Source: Burkholderia paludis (GTDB lineage: Bacteria > Pseudomonadota > Gammaproteobacteria > Burkholderiales > Burkholderiaceae). Taken from it: 64,000 nt of DNA. The notes under the pieces were generated by a model. It saw nothing but the letters and a program-made list of their open reading frames with translations. It made no database searches and was not told where the DNA came from. The stretch spans positions 62,001 through 126,000 of the forward strand of contig NZ_JPGL01000015.1 in assembly GCF_000732615.1 (NCBI RefSeq). Reading direction: 5' to 3'. This document shows positions 37,141 to 45,614 of the stretch, piece by piece. Within the stretch, counting starts at the first letter, position 1, and each line of letters starts with the position of its first letter. Both the position numbers and the translations under genes were made by a program.

Positions 37141-38169
37141 TTATGGCCAGAGGCTACCCTTCTCGCCTAACCCACGTGCAGCCAGGCGGACCTCGGTGTC
37201 GTCGTTCCATTTCATGCTGCCCGAAAACAGGCTGACAGAACGAGTAGCCGAAGACCAATCCCGGTCACGCAATGCATTCAGGTCAAGCGCCACGCCCGAA
37301 GCGCGAAACTCCCGCAACCGGTCCTGCACGTCTAGTCCGGGTAATTCGGCCAGGTTCCGGCAATTGAACAGCGACAGCCGTTCCAACTTCGCGCCGCACA
37401 GGTCCAGCCTCGAAAGCTGCAACTGGTCCTCGATGCGCAGGGTAGAAAGCGAGGGCAAGCGTGATAGGTCGCCCAACGTGGAAAGCCCGCGCACGCGCAG
37501 GATTTGCAGCATCTCGATGGTTGTACTAGACAGGTCGTCGATGTCATCGCGACCGCCCAGGATCAGCGTCATTTCCCTCAAGTCCGAGATGGCCGAGATG
37601 AAGCCGAGCGGATGCTTTTTTGCGTAGGAGCTGAGCGTCAGCTTGCGCAGGCGGGATAGGCCTGCGATCACGTCGATATCCTTTGAATGGCCTTGGATGA
37701 ATAGTTCGGTCAGCGATCCGCACCGCGCTAGAGGCGACAGATCGATATTCCGCTTATGGTTTTCAGCCAGCACAAGCCGTTCAAGTCGGCCAATGTCGAT
37801 CGTGTCGAGGAAGTCGGGCCGATTCAGCTTGAAAACCCCGAAGCTCAGGCGTTTCAGCTTTGGAAGCAGGCCGACTTCTTCTTCATGGACGATCTCGGAA
37901 AGGCAATCGACTGCAAGGTCGCGTGTTTCGGGCAAATGGCGCAGCAAGGCCGCATCGAACGGCGTCCAGTAGTGCCCGTAGAACCGGACCTGAAGGCGGT
38001 CCCCGGCTAGCCGGCAAGCTTCGTTCAGCGATTGCAGTATCACCGGGTTGTAGGCTTCAGGCGTGCTGAACTGGACAACCAACTGCCCGTGTTCCCCGCA
38101 GGCCTCCACGATCTCAATCGGCGAAAGCGTTTTCGGGTCGGTAACCCGGCCACTGTCTACCTGCAGCAT
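37141..38169 (-). CDS. Leucine-rich-repeat-like protein, cargo between IS elements
   Basis: A 342-residue protein with irregular Leu-rich repeats from about residue 90 to 320, for example LPKLKRLSFGVFKL, IGRLERLVLAENHK, LSRLRKLTLSSYAK and LPSLSTLRIEDQLQL. There is no signal peptide or membrane anchor, so it should be cytoplasmic. Such repeats usually mediate protein binding. I do not know a specific family; an immunity-type or anti-defence role is possible but unsupported. GGGGGAG lies 4 bases before the ATG. Its base composition is visibly less GC-rich than the flanking genes, and it is bracketed by two IS5-type elements, so it was probably acquired. Confidence 0.75.
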   Translation of the reverse strand: MLQVDSGRVTDPKTLSPIEIVEACGEHGQLVVQFSTPEAYNPVILQSLNEACRLAGDRLQVRFYGHYWTPFDAALLRHLPETRDLAVDCLSEIVHEEEVGLLPKLKRLSFGVFKLNRPDFLDTIDIGRLERLVLAENHKRNIDLSPLARCGSLTELFIQGHSKDIDVIAGLSRLRKLTLSSYAKKHPLGFISAISDLREMTLILGGRDDIDDLSSTTIEMLQILRVRGLSTLGDLSRLPSLSTLRIEDQLQLSRLDLCGAKLERLSLFNCRNLAELPGLDVQDRLREFRASGVALDLNALRDRDWSSATRSVSLFSGSMKWNDDTEVRLAARGLGEKGSLWP

Positions 38170-38302
38170 GCACTCCCCCGTTATTCGTTAATGGCCTCGT
38201 CATTAGACGGCTACGGGCCACATCGTAGCGCCTCCTGAAGCCTACTTAATATTCCGAACTCTGGTGGCACTTACTCAGCGTCGCGCGTTATCCGACAGTG
38301 AT

Positions 38303-39051
38303 TTAAACAAGCCATATGAACGAAGCGGCTGCAGCAACGAAGGACGCGTAGCGCTGGGACAATTTATCGTATCGGGTAGCTATGCGACGGAACTGTTTGA
38401 TTCGAGCAAAGAACCGTTCGACCAGATTGCGGGAGCGATAGAGATGTCTGTCCAATGGACGCTGTTCACGCCTGTTCGTGCGGCTTGGAATGACGGCCTG
38501 CGCGCCAATTGCGTGCAGATGCGTAATGAGGGCGTTCGTGTCATAGGCCTTGTCGGCGGCAACGCTGCCGGGCTTGAATTCGCCCAGCAGCGGTAGTGCC
38601 TCAGGGCGTCGCCTGCCTGACCACCGGTGAGGCTGAATTTCGCCAGCATGCCCAACCCGTCAACCAACGCGTGAATTTTTGTGCTCAGGCCACCACGAGA
38701 GCGGCCTAGCGCCTGGTCACCTTTTTGGGGTGCGCCAGCGGCGTGCTGGTGTGCACGGACAATGGTGCTGTCGATGAAGACCTCCTCGAAATCCGCGTCG
38801 CCGGCCAGTGCGGCAAACACCCCGTGCCATATGCCAGCCTGGGACCAGCGCGCGAATCGCTTGTATATGCTGTTCCAGCGCCCGAATTCTTCTGGGAGGT
38901 CGCGCCACGGGCTGCCTGTGCGGGCAATCCACAAAACAGCCTCGACAAATTCCCGGTTGTCGGTTGCCGGTCGGCCTCGGCCTCCGGCCTTGCCAGGCAG
39001 CAACTGCGCAATGCGTTCGTATTGGTCACCTCGCCACAGCCTCCGCACCAT
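38303..39051 (-). pseudogene. IS5-family (IS427-type) transposase with a -1 frame break
   Basis: The first part (39051 down to about 38620) encodes a normal start, MVRRLWRGDQYERIAQLLPG, through STKIHALVDGLGMLAKFSLT. Homology then continues in the -1 frame as PEALPLLGEFKPGSVAADKA, YDTNALITHLHAIGAQAVIP, ERFFARIKQFRRIATRYDKL and SFIWLV with a stop at 38303-38305. The shift occurs exactly at gacgccctgag, where one extra C would restore GDAPEALPLL. A lost base is simplest; programmed -1 frameshifting, known in this IS group, is the alternative. Confidence 0.85.
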
Positions 39052-39139
39052 TCCCGCCTCGCAAAAGACAGGATGTAAACAGATTGCCGTTGAAGGTAAC
39101 AGCGCCGGACGTCGTCTCGTTGCTTTTTGTCAACAGCCC
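38303..39139 (-). mobile_element. IS5-family element, left end missing
   Basis: The right end reads tttttgtcaacagccc ending at 39139, followed by CTAG (39140-39143). No matching gggctgttgacaaa end is present between 37115 and 38303, so the left terminus has been lost or replaced. The interval 38170-38302 between the LRR gene and the transposase holds no gene I can support. Confidence 0.75.
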
Positions 39140-40069
39140 CTAGCGTGCGGGCCCGGATGCCCGGCCTTCGGTCAGGTGACGATGCACGGCCGGCAGATGC
39201 TCGAGCGCGAGCGCCGGATACGCGTGATGGACCTGGTGATAGCCGATGTTGCGCGGATACAGCACGAGCTTGCCGATCCAGCCGAACGTCATCGTGCGCG
39301 TCATCCGCCAGATCGATTCCGGCGCGCGCTCGTCGATCTCCACGTGATCGTGTTCGAGCAGCACGCGGTTCGCGTTCATGATGCCGCCGACGATCCACGG
39401 TAGCCCGTAGTAGGTGAAGAACGGCAGATCCCAGTGCACGACGGCCGCGATCGCGAGCAGATAGCCCGCGCAATGCGGCAGGTCGGCGCGTGCGCACGCA
39501 ATGACTTCCGGATGACGGCGCAGGTCCTGGCGCGAGCGGTCCTGCATGAAGCCGCGCGCGTACCACGGCCGGAACGCGGGCCACGCGAGCGCGAGCGGCG
39601 CCATCAGCGCGCGCAGCGGCCACCAGACCGGCAGCAGCGCGCCGCGCAGCATCATCGCGCGCCGCACCCAGCCGCCGCGCGCGGCGAGCCGGTGCAGGTA
39701 CGGATCCTCGGCGGTGCCGACCGCGCGATGATGACGCAGATGGTGATAGCGCATCGCGGCGATCGACGATCCGATCGTCCAGCCGGCGAGCGCCTCGACG
39801 AGTGCGAGCGGCAGCGTCATGCGCCGCATCGGCAGGTGGCAGGCGTCGTGCAGGATCACGCCGAACGCCTGCAGCCGGCCGGCGATCAGCAGCACGGCCG
39901 CCGCGTAGACGAACGGGTTCGGCACGAAGCGGATCGCGGCCCAGCACAGCAGGATGCCGAGCCAGTCGACGCACGCGTAGCGGACGAGCCGCCACGGCCG
40001 CGCGCCGGCCGTGAACGGCAGCGTGCGGTTCAGTTCGGCAGGTGTCGGCAGGGCGGATGGGGTCGGCAT
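39140..40069 (-). CDS. Membrane fatty-acid desaturase
   Basis: A 309-residue membrane diiron enzyme with three His boxes: HDACHLP (about residues 79-85), HHLRHHRAVG (about 109-118) and NIGYHQVHHAYP. The spacing matches desaturases, and it shares the HHRxxGTxxDP phrase with the desaturase module of the fusion protein. MPTPSALPTP (40069) is chosen as start. Its stop codon (cta on the plus strand at 39140-39142) lies inside the CTAG next to the IS end, so the insertion touched but did not remove the stop. It converges on the Rieske gene once the insertion is ignored, and is probably part of the same cluster. Confidence 0.87.
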   Translation of the reverse strand: MPTPSALPTPAELNRTLPFTAGARPWRLVRYACVDWLGILLCWAAIRFVPNPFVYAAAVLLIAGRLQAFGVILHDACHLPMRRMTLPLALVEALAGWTIGSSIAAMRYHHLRHHRAVGTAEDPYLHRLAARGGWVRRAMMLRGALLPVWWPLRALMAPLALAWPAFRPWYARGFMQDRSRQDLRRHPEVIACARADLPHCAGYLLAIAAVVHWDLPFFTYYGLPWIVGGIMNANRVLLEHDHVEIDERAPESIWRMTRTMTFGWIGKLVLYPRNIGYHQVHHAYPALALEHLPAVHRHLTEGRASGPAR

Positions 40070-40174
40070 TCGGTGGTGTCGGGCGTGCCGTGGGCGGCGC
40101 GCATGCAGGCTTGTCGGTCGGCAATATACACCGGTTTCGGGCCGCGGTCGGCCATCGTGCATGCGCCGCGGCGG

Positions 40175-40519
40175 TCAGTTTCCGGCGCAGGGCGCGCCGG
40201 ACCAGCGCGTTGCCGCGCGGGCAGCGTCGTCGAGGTTCGCACCGTCTTCGCCGCCCCAGGCGACGAAACCGTCGGGCCGCACGAGCACGGCGCGCAATCC
40301 GAGCCGGTCCTGCGCGTCGCTCGCGACGTACGCGACCCGGTCGCGCCGGCGGCTCGCCAGCGCCTGCAGCGGCCGGCCCGCATCGAAATCCGGCAGCACG
40401 CCCTTGCCGTGCCTGGGGCGTTCGCCGAGCCGCGTTCCGTCGGCCAGCGCGAAGTCCGGCGCGCTGCGGCCCACGAGCGGGTGGCCGCAGCGCGCGTACG
40501 CAACGGATACGCCGCACAC
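40175..40519 (-). pseudogene. C-terminal remnant of an FAD-dependent aromatic monooxygenase
   Basis: The 114 residues match only the C-terminal domain of TfdB/MhpA-type flavin hydroxylases: GHPLVGRSAPDFALADG and LVRPDGFVAWGGED. The FAD-binding and substrate domains that should precede it are absent; upstream 57 bases later another gene ends. I read it as a deletion remnant rather than a small gene. Confidence 0.7.
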
Positions 40520-40576
40520 GCGTTCGGCGAAGTAGGTCGCGCCGTCGGCGCGCCGCGCCCGGGTCCGGGCTTGCGC

Positions 40577-41209
40577 TCAGGCGAGCAGCCGCAACGCGTC
40601 CGCGAGCGACAGCACCGTCGTGCGCGATTCGAACGCGGTGGAGAACAGGTGCTCGTGAACCACCGGGTCCGGGTCGTAGCAGCAGTCCTTGACCGTGTAC
40701 AGGCGGAAGTCCGCGTCGCTTGCGTGGGCGATCGACGACAGCATCACGCCGGTCGATGCGATGCCGACCATGATCAGCGAATCGATGCCTTGCTCGACCA
40801 GCCGCGCTTCGAGGCCGGTGCCGAAGAACACGCTGGCGCGATGCGCGACGATCAGCGGCTCGTCTTCCCGCCGGCCCAGCTCCGGGCACGGGCCGTCGTC
40901 GACGAAGCGGCCGAGCTGCCTGATGCCCTGGCCGTTCTTGTTGCGCGGGCTGATTTCCGGATAGCCGGGGCTGAACCGGAGATTCGCGAACCAGACGCCG
41001 ATGCCGCCGGCGCGCGCCGCGTCGCAGAGCCGGCGCGTATCGGCGAGCAGCCCGGGCGCGACCGACGGAAAGAGCCCGAGGATGTCGGTCTGGTAGTGCA
41101 TGACGAGCACCGCGGTGCTCGACGCTACGATGGCGGGAACCGGCGAGGGGTGGTCGCCGGTGTTCGTGCGGGTTGCCGTTGCGATATCCGGGGCGTTTGG
41201 CCGAGCCAT
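40577..41209 (-). CDS. Isochorismatase-family protein lacking the usual nucleophilic Cys
   Basis: A 210-residue protein of the isochorismatase-like alpha/beta fold. The first acidic residue is in VLVMHYQTD and the region of the Lys in the triad lies around AHRASVFFGTG. Where cysteine hydrolases carry Cys, this protein reads GIASTGVMLSSIAHA, with no Cys. The group with S-G-V-x-L-S here is common but poorly characterised, so it may act like PhzD-type isochorismatases, which need no Cys. GGAGA precedes MARPNAPD (41209). Single gene; the 336 bases to the next gene hold nothing I can assign. Confidence 0.75.
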   Translation of the reverse strand: MARPNAPDIATATRTNTGDHPSPVPAIVASSTAVLVMHYQTDILGLFPSVAPGLLADTRRLCDAARAGGIGVWFANLRFSPGYPEISPRNKNGQGIRQLGRFVDDGPCPELGRREDEPLIVAHRASVFFGTGLEARLVEQGIDSLIMVGIASTGVMLSSIAHASDADFRLYTVKDCCYDPDPVVHEHLFSTAFESRTTVLSLADALRLLA

Positions 41210-41545
41210 GAACGAAGGTCTCCGATGGTCCGCGGGGAATGTCAGCGTTCCCGATTTGTACCGGAAAATCGTGCCGGCCGCCGAGGCGTTTTTCGTAGGC
41301 GCGTTGTATCGTGTCGTGCTGCGGGCCGGCAATCGTCACGCCGGTGCTCCGTTGCCGCCTGCCGGCCATATACTGGCGGTCGTTTCGTCGACTACCGGTC
41401 GGCCGGGCCGGTGCGATGCCGGCTTCGATGGCCGGCCCGAGATGCGCCGCTGTCGGGCTGCCGCTTTCGCGCGGATCGCGTGCGGCGCAGCAACGCCGGC
41501 AGGCCGCGCGCCCCTGTCACGTTGTATCCATGCGAGCTACGCGCC

Positions 41546-41935
41546 ATGCCGGTTACCGGATTCAATCACTACAATCTGCGGGCGGACCGGTCGACACTCG
41601 ACGCGCTCCGCGATTTCTACGTCGACATCGTCGGTCTGCGGCAAGGGTTTCGCCCGCCGGTCAAGAGCTTCGGATATTGGTTGTATGCGGGCACGCAGGC
41701 CGTGCTGCATCTGTCGGAAACGCGGCCGGACGAGTCTCGCCCGTCTCACGTCACCAATACGTTCGATCACGTCGCGTTTTCCTGCACGGATGCCGACGCA
41801 ATGGCGCGCCATCTGACCGGGGCCAACGTGGCATTCACGCGCAAGCACGTTGCGCTCACGGGGCAGGTGCAGATATTCTTCAGCGATCCGGTGGGCCATC
41901 GCGTCGAGTTGAATTTTGCGCAAGCCGACGAATGA
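41546..41935 (+). CDS. VOC (glyoxalase/bleomycin-resistance fold) protein
   Basis: A 129-residue vicinal-oxygen-chelate protein with two beta-alpha-beta-beta-beta repeats. Candidate metal ligands are the His in GFNHYNLR, the His in TFDHVAFSC and the Glu in GHRVELNF. VOC proteins act as lyases, dioxygenases or drug binders; none is indicated by context. The start MPVTGFNHY is typical; the frame is open far upstream without homology. A weak GAG ribosome site only. Confidence 0.8.
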   Translation: MPVTGFNHYNLRADRSTLDALRDFYVDIVGLRQGFRPPVKSFGYWLYAGTQAVLHLSETRPDESRPSHVTNTFDHVAFSCTDADAMARHLTGANVAFTRKHVALTGQVQIFFSDPVGHRVELNFAQADE

Positions 41936-42020
41936 TCGCGCGAGGCGCTTGCCGCCGGGGTCTCACCCGAAACAATAACCATGCGCCAGGTTGGCGCTCT
42001 ACCCGGAGGAAGGCGGATTC

Positions 42021-42533
42021 ATGGCGGCGGTACATATCGTTTTTGGGGCGCAGGGTGCAGGCAAGTCCACGTACGCGCGCACGCTTGCAACATCCACCGG
42101 CGCAACGCGCTTCTCGATCGACGAATGGATGGCGCAGCTGTACGGCCCCGATCTTCCGGATCCGGTCGACCTGAACTGGATCATGGCGCGCGTGCAGCGT
42201 TGCGAGAGTCAAATCTGGCGCACTGCCGAACAGATCGCGAAAAATGGCGGGAACGTGGTACTGGATCTCGGCTTCATGAAGGTGCGAAATCGTTCGGCGT
42301 TTGTCGAACGCGCCGAGAGTGCCGGTATTTCGAGCGCGCTGCACTATGTCACCGCACCGCATGACATTCGTCGCGATCGTGTGTTGACCCGGAATGCGGA
42401 GCAAGGCGAAACGTTTTCGTTTGAAGTCTCGCCGGCGATGTTCGACTTCATGGAAAAGCAATTCGAAGATCCGACGGCGCTCGAGCTGGCATCGGCAACC
42501 GTCTTCGATTCTCATCGCCCAGCCGGGGCGTGA
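42021..42533 (+). CDS. P-loop AAA_33-type kinase-like protein
   Basis: A 170-residue P-loop protein. Walker A is GAQGAGKST (about residues 8-16), a Walker B-like stretch is GGNVVLDLGFM, and a later Arg-rich segment PHDIRRDRVLTRN resembles the lid of small kinases. This resembles AAA_33 proteins, some of which phosphorylate antibiotics or polynucleotides. AGGAAGG stands 7 bases before the ATG. No functional partner nearby. Confidence 0.78.
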   Translation: MAAVHIVFGAQGAGKSTYARTLATSTGATRFSIDEWMAQLYGPDLPDPVDLNWIMARVQRCESQIWRTAEQIAKNGGNVVLDLGFMKVRNRSAFVERAESAGISSALHYVTAPHDIRRDRVLTRNAEQGETFSFEVSPAMFDFMEKQFEDPTALELASATVFDSHRPAGA

Positions 42534-42636
42534 AGCTGCCGAGCGCCCGAGCCATCGAGGACCGAAGGGGCGCCGGCGGGCGGTTGAGGAGGCAAGCCGT
42601 CGGCGCGGCGAACTGCGGGGCGACGGCGAATCCCGG

Positions 42637-43167
42637 CTAACGCACGAGATCGCAATGAATCTGCAGGCTTTCCGTGGCGTTGCGGTGAATCCGGAATCCG
42701 TGTCGCGTCAGCGCGGCCTGGATCTGCGCCAGGGCCGACGCGCAGCGCCGCACGCGGCGCTGCTGCCAGCCGGGCGGCGTGAATACGCCGAGCGGCAGCA
42801 TCCGGATGCGACGACCGTTCACGCTGAACGACACGTCGATGTGCGTTCCGTCGACATCGTGTCCGTTGCTGCCGAAAATATCGTCCAGTTCGCCGCGCCG
42901 GGCAGGGTAGAGCAGGCGGAACGTGCCGATGCCCAGCGCGCGAAACTGGCGACGGGCAAAACCGAGGCCGGATGCGCGGGGCTCGTAGCCACGTGTCAGG
43001 ATCAGGTCGATCTGTGCGGGCAATTCGGTCTGGATTGCCTGCAGCTTGCCCAGGACGTGTGTATCCACGTGGACGTGCCGCGCCGGCCAGCGCGGACGGA
43101 TCTGGACGCCGGCTTGAACGCCGTGCGTCAGGGTGAGGAGATTCGGGGGCATCGTCGGGTTGTCCAT
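42637..43167 (-). CDS. Unknown protein, possible M15-like (VanX) fold
   Basis: A 176-residue protein without signal peptide. It contains SNGHDVDGTHIDVSF, close to the H...G..D metal motif of M15 D-Ala-D-Ala peptidases, and a late ESLQIHCDL that could stand for the E..H element. Those are suggestive only. MDNPTMPPNLLTL (43167) was taken as start because the upstream part of the open frame looks random. It converges on the P-loop gene. Confidence 0.5.
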   Translation of the reverse strand: MDNPTMPPNLLTLTHGVQAGVQIRPRWPARHVHVDTHVLGKLQAIQTELPAQIDLILTRGYEPRASGLGFARRQFRALGIGTFRLLYPARRGELDDIFGSNGHDVDGTHIDVSFSVNGRRIRMLPLGVFTPPGWQQRRVRRCASALAQIQAALTRHGFRIHRNATESLQIHCDLVR

Positions 43168-43401
43168 GGACGCAACGGGTAATCGGCGAGAGCCGTCGAC
43201 GGGCGATTTTCGCATCGAGCATGCCGACGTGGGGCGATATCGGCACATCGACGTCTCGAACCGGCCGGTTGCGATTCCAGCGTCAGCGCGCCTGTCCGTC
43301 TGAAATATAAACCCGCAGGCGACTCCTTCGCGATGCCGTCGAGACGGCCCGGCCGGGCGAACGTCATGCTGCCTTCGACGTTCGGGATCGGCCGCGGCCG
43401 T

Positions 43402-43544
43402 GCCGCCCGGCTTGCGCCGGGCGGCCTCGACACGACACGCTGCGATGCAGCGCTCGCGCCGAACGCGTCACGCCCGTGGCGCACGGTCCCGCACGCCGCG
43501 ACCGTACGCCGCCCGGGCAGGCGCGCTCCGATGGCGCCCGGGCG
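43402..43544. terminator. Two GC-rich hairpins after the large lipoprotein gene
   Basis: cgcccgggc (43510-43518) pairs with gcccgggcg (43536-43544) directly after the lipoprotein stop on the minus strand, and gccgcccgg (43402-43410) pairs with ccgggcggc (43417-43425) further on. Both are perfect 9-bp stems. They occupy the 377-base gene-free stretch 43168-43544; I see no gene there. Confidence 0.55.
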
Positions 43545-45614
43545 TCAGGAGGCGCTTTTCGCGCTACTGCTGCTGCGCACCGTTTGATTCAGATAGAACA
43601 GAACCCCGGATGCGTTCTTGCTTTTGAGTTGAACGATACGGAACGCGGGATCGGCCGTGCTATTGATCGCCCAGAACGCCATGGCGGTGCCATTCCCGCA
43701 TTTCGCGGCCGGCGCGGTCACGGTGGCCGACGTGACGCCCGGCAAGACGGGAACGTTCGACGATTCGACATCGCAATTGTTGTTGTCACGGGACTGGATG
43801 AAGACGCCGGTGGTGGTCAGCGGCGAATTCGCGGGCGGCGGCGTGAAGTCCACGGACATCGAGGTTTGCTGGCCGGCCAGCGATCCCGTTGCCGTCAGGA
43901 AAGTCGCCGTGACGTCGCTGCCGAGCACCGGGAAATACCCCGCGTTGTAGGCGTTCTGGCCGAGCGTGGCATCCGCGAAGCTGTTGGGATTGGTCACGCT
44001 GTAGGTGCCGAGTGACGTGCCGCTCGAGTTGTACAGGGTGAACTGGTAGACCGCCTGCGGCGGGAGGGTCGACAGATTGATCGGCGTGCCGCCGGAGATC
44101 CAGTATCCCACCGACGCGGGCGGCGTATATGACGAAGGCGCCCACGACCAGCGGTACTCGCTCGTTCCGCTGATGCCGGAGGTGGGCGGACGGGTCAGCG
44201 CGGTAGACGGCGCCGTGCTCAGCAGATTCATGTCGCCGCTGCTGTCTTTCGCGAGCCACAAGCCGCACGGGCTCGATGCCGACGTCGCGGCCGGATTGCA
44301 GGTCGTTCCGCCGGGCAAGCCGGGCCCCGTGACATTGACGAAACTGATATTGGCACCCGAATGCCCCGTACCCAGACTCCCGACCGACAGATTCACGCCC
44401 GCATCGAAGAACGGGACATCGGGGTTGCCGGTTGCCGGGTCGGTATAGGTGTCGAGGAAATTCCGGTAAGTGGTCCGCGTCGACACCGACAGGTTGTAGG
44501 GAAGCTGATTGCCGATGATGTCCCAGGTTCCCGACGGCGTCTGCTGTACGGTCGTATAGAGCGTGTATTGCCCGTTACTCCCGGATGCGCTCGATAATCC
44601 ATAAGGAATACCGATCAATGCGCTGGTTCCCGCACTGTTGACGGAGACGACAACCGGTACCGAGCCGTTGAGGTTCAGGCTGGACGAGCTGAGGTCGGTG
44701 TTGTACTGCGTGATGTTCGTGAAACCATTCTCCAGGTAACTCGCGTCGATCAGGCCGCTGCATGCCGCGCCGGTTCCGCCTGCCGCGCCGCACGATTGCA
44801 GTGCGGCAGGGAGCGTGCCGAGGTAGGTCTGCAACGACACGAGCGCCGCGACCGTGCCCGAGCTGACCGTCGGCGCGACCGGTACGTTGGCCGCCGTCGA
44901 CGTATTGTTCAGCGTGAGGTAAGCCGCCTTCTGCGACGCTGCGCTGGTCGGTGTCTTGTAGACCAGGTAGGTTACCGCGCCTTCCGGCACGACACTGACC
45001 ATGTCGATCAGCGCATCCGCGCCCGAGTGATTCGCGGTGAAGGGGGTGCCGACCGGATCGAAGTTCGCAGGCAGGCCCGTTGCCGCCAGCAGATTGGACA
45101 GATAGGTGTCGAGCGTACCGGTGGCCGCGGTCACGCTCGCGCCCGTTACCGCGTTCAGTGTCGTCGCGGCGCCGGGCGTGACGAAATCCAGCGGGTTGCC
45201 GTCGGACGTCAGCAGGGCACTCAGTGCCGTGGTGAGCGTGGTGACGTTCGAGGTGGCGGTCTGGCCGGCTGTCGGCAAGCTCGCCAGTACCGACACCATC
45301 GGGCTGACCTGGGCAGACGGATCGGTGGCCACCAGCGCAACCGGTGCGGTGAGCGCACTCGTGACCAGCGTGAAATTGCCGTTCGTGTCCGCGGTGGCGG
45401 TGGCGGTCTTGCCGTTGACATCGGTGGCGGTGACCACGGCATTCGCGACGGGGTTGCCGCTCGCGACCGTTCCCTGGATCGCCGGCGGAGCAGCCAGCGC
45501 GGAGCCGCCTTGCGGTCCGCTGTCGGTCCCTCCACCGCATGCGGCAAGCCACAATGCGGCCGACGCGAGCACTGTGAGGCGTCCCCGGCTCGGCGTGATA
45601 TGAGCAAATTCCAT
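43545..45614 (-). CDS. Large surface lipoprotein with carboxypeptidase-regulatory-like N-terminal domain
   Basis: A 689-residue lipoprotein with a signal sequence and lipobox LWLAAC followed by a Gly/Ser spacer. Residues about 40-120 (IQGTVASGNPVANAVVTATD and TATADTNGNFTLVTSAL) form a carboxypeptidase-regulatory-like beta-sandwich. The rest is rich in Thr, Ser and Gly with long beta-strand stretches and no enzyme motif I recognise. AGGGGA precedes MEFAHITPS at the right distance. It is likely outer-membrane or cell-surface anchored. Single gene followed by a terminator. Confidence 0.8.
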   Translation of the reverse strand: MEFAHITPSRGRLTVLASAALWLAACGGGTDSGPQGGSALAAPPAIQGTVASGNPVANAVVTATDVNGKTATATADTNGNFTLVTSALTAPVALVATDPSAQVSPMVSVLASLPTAGQTATSNVTTLTTALSALLTSDGNPLDFVTPGAATTLNAVTGASVTAATGTLDTYLSNLLAATGLPANFDPVGTPFTANHSGADALIDMVSVVPEGAVTYLVYKTPTSAASQKAAYLTLNNTSTAANVPVAPTVSSGTVAALVSLQTYLGTLPAALQSCGAAGGTGAACSGLIDASYLENGFTNITQYNTDLSSSSLNLNGSVPVVVSVNSAGTSALIGIPYGLSSASGSNGQYTLYTTVQQTPSGTWDIIGNQLPYNLSVSTRTTYRNFLDTYTDPATGNPDVPFFDAGVNLSVGSLGTGHSGANISFVNVTGPGLPGGTTCNPAATSASSPCGLWLAKDSSGDMNLLSTAPSTALTRPPTSGISGTSEYRWSWAPSSYTPPASVGYWISGGTPINLSTLPPQAVYQFTLYNSSGTSLGTYSVTNPNSFADATLGQNAYNAGYFPVLGSDVTATFLTATGSLAGQQTSMSVDFTPPPANSPLTTTGVFIQSRDNNNCDVESSNVPVLPGVTSATVTAPAAKCGNGTAMAFWAINSTADPAFRIVQLKSKNASGVLFYLNQTVRSSSSAKSAS

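Noticed and set aside
24690-40069. A polyyne (cepacin/caryoynencin-type) cluster
   Set aside because: Several desaturases are present, but the fatty acyl-AMP ligase, acyl carrier protein and thioesterase set of polyyne clusters is missing.
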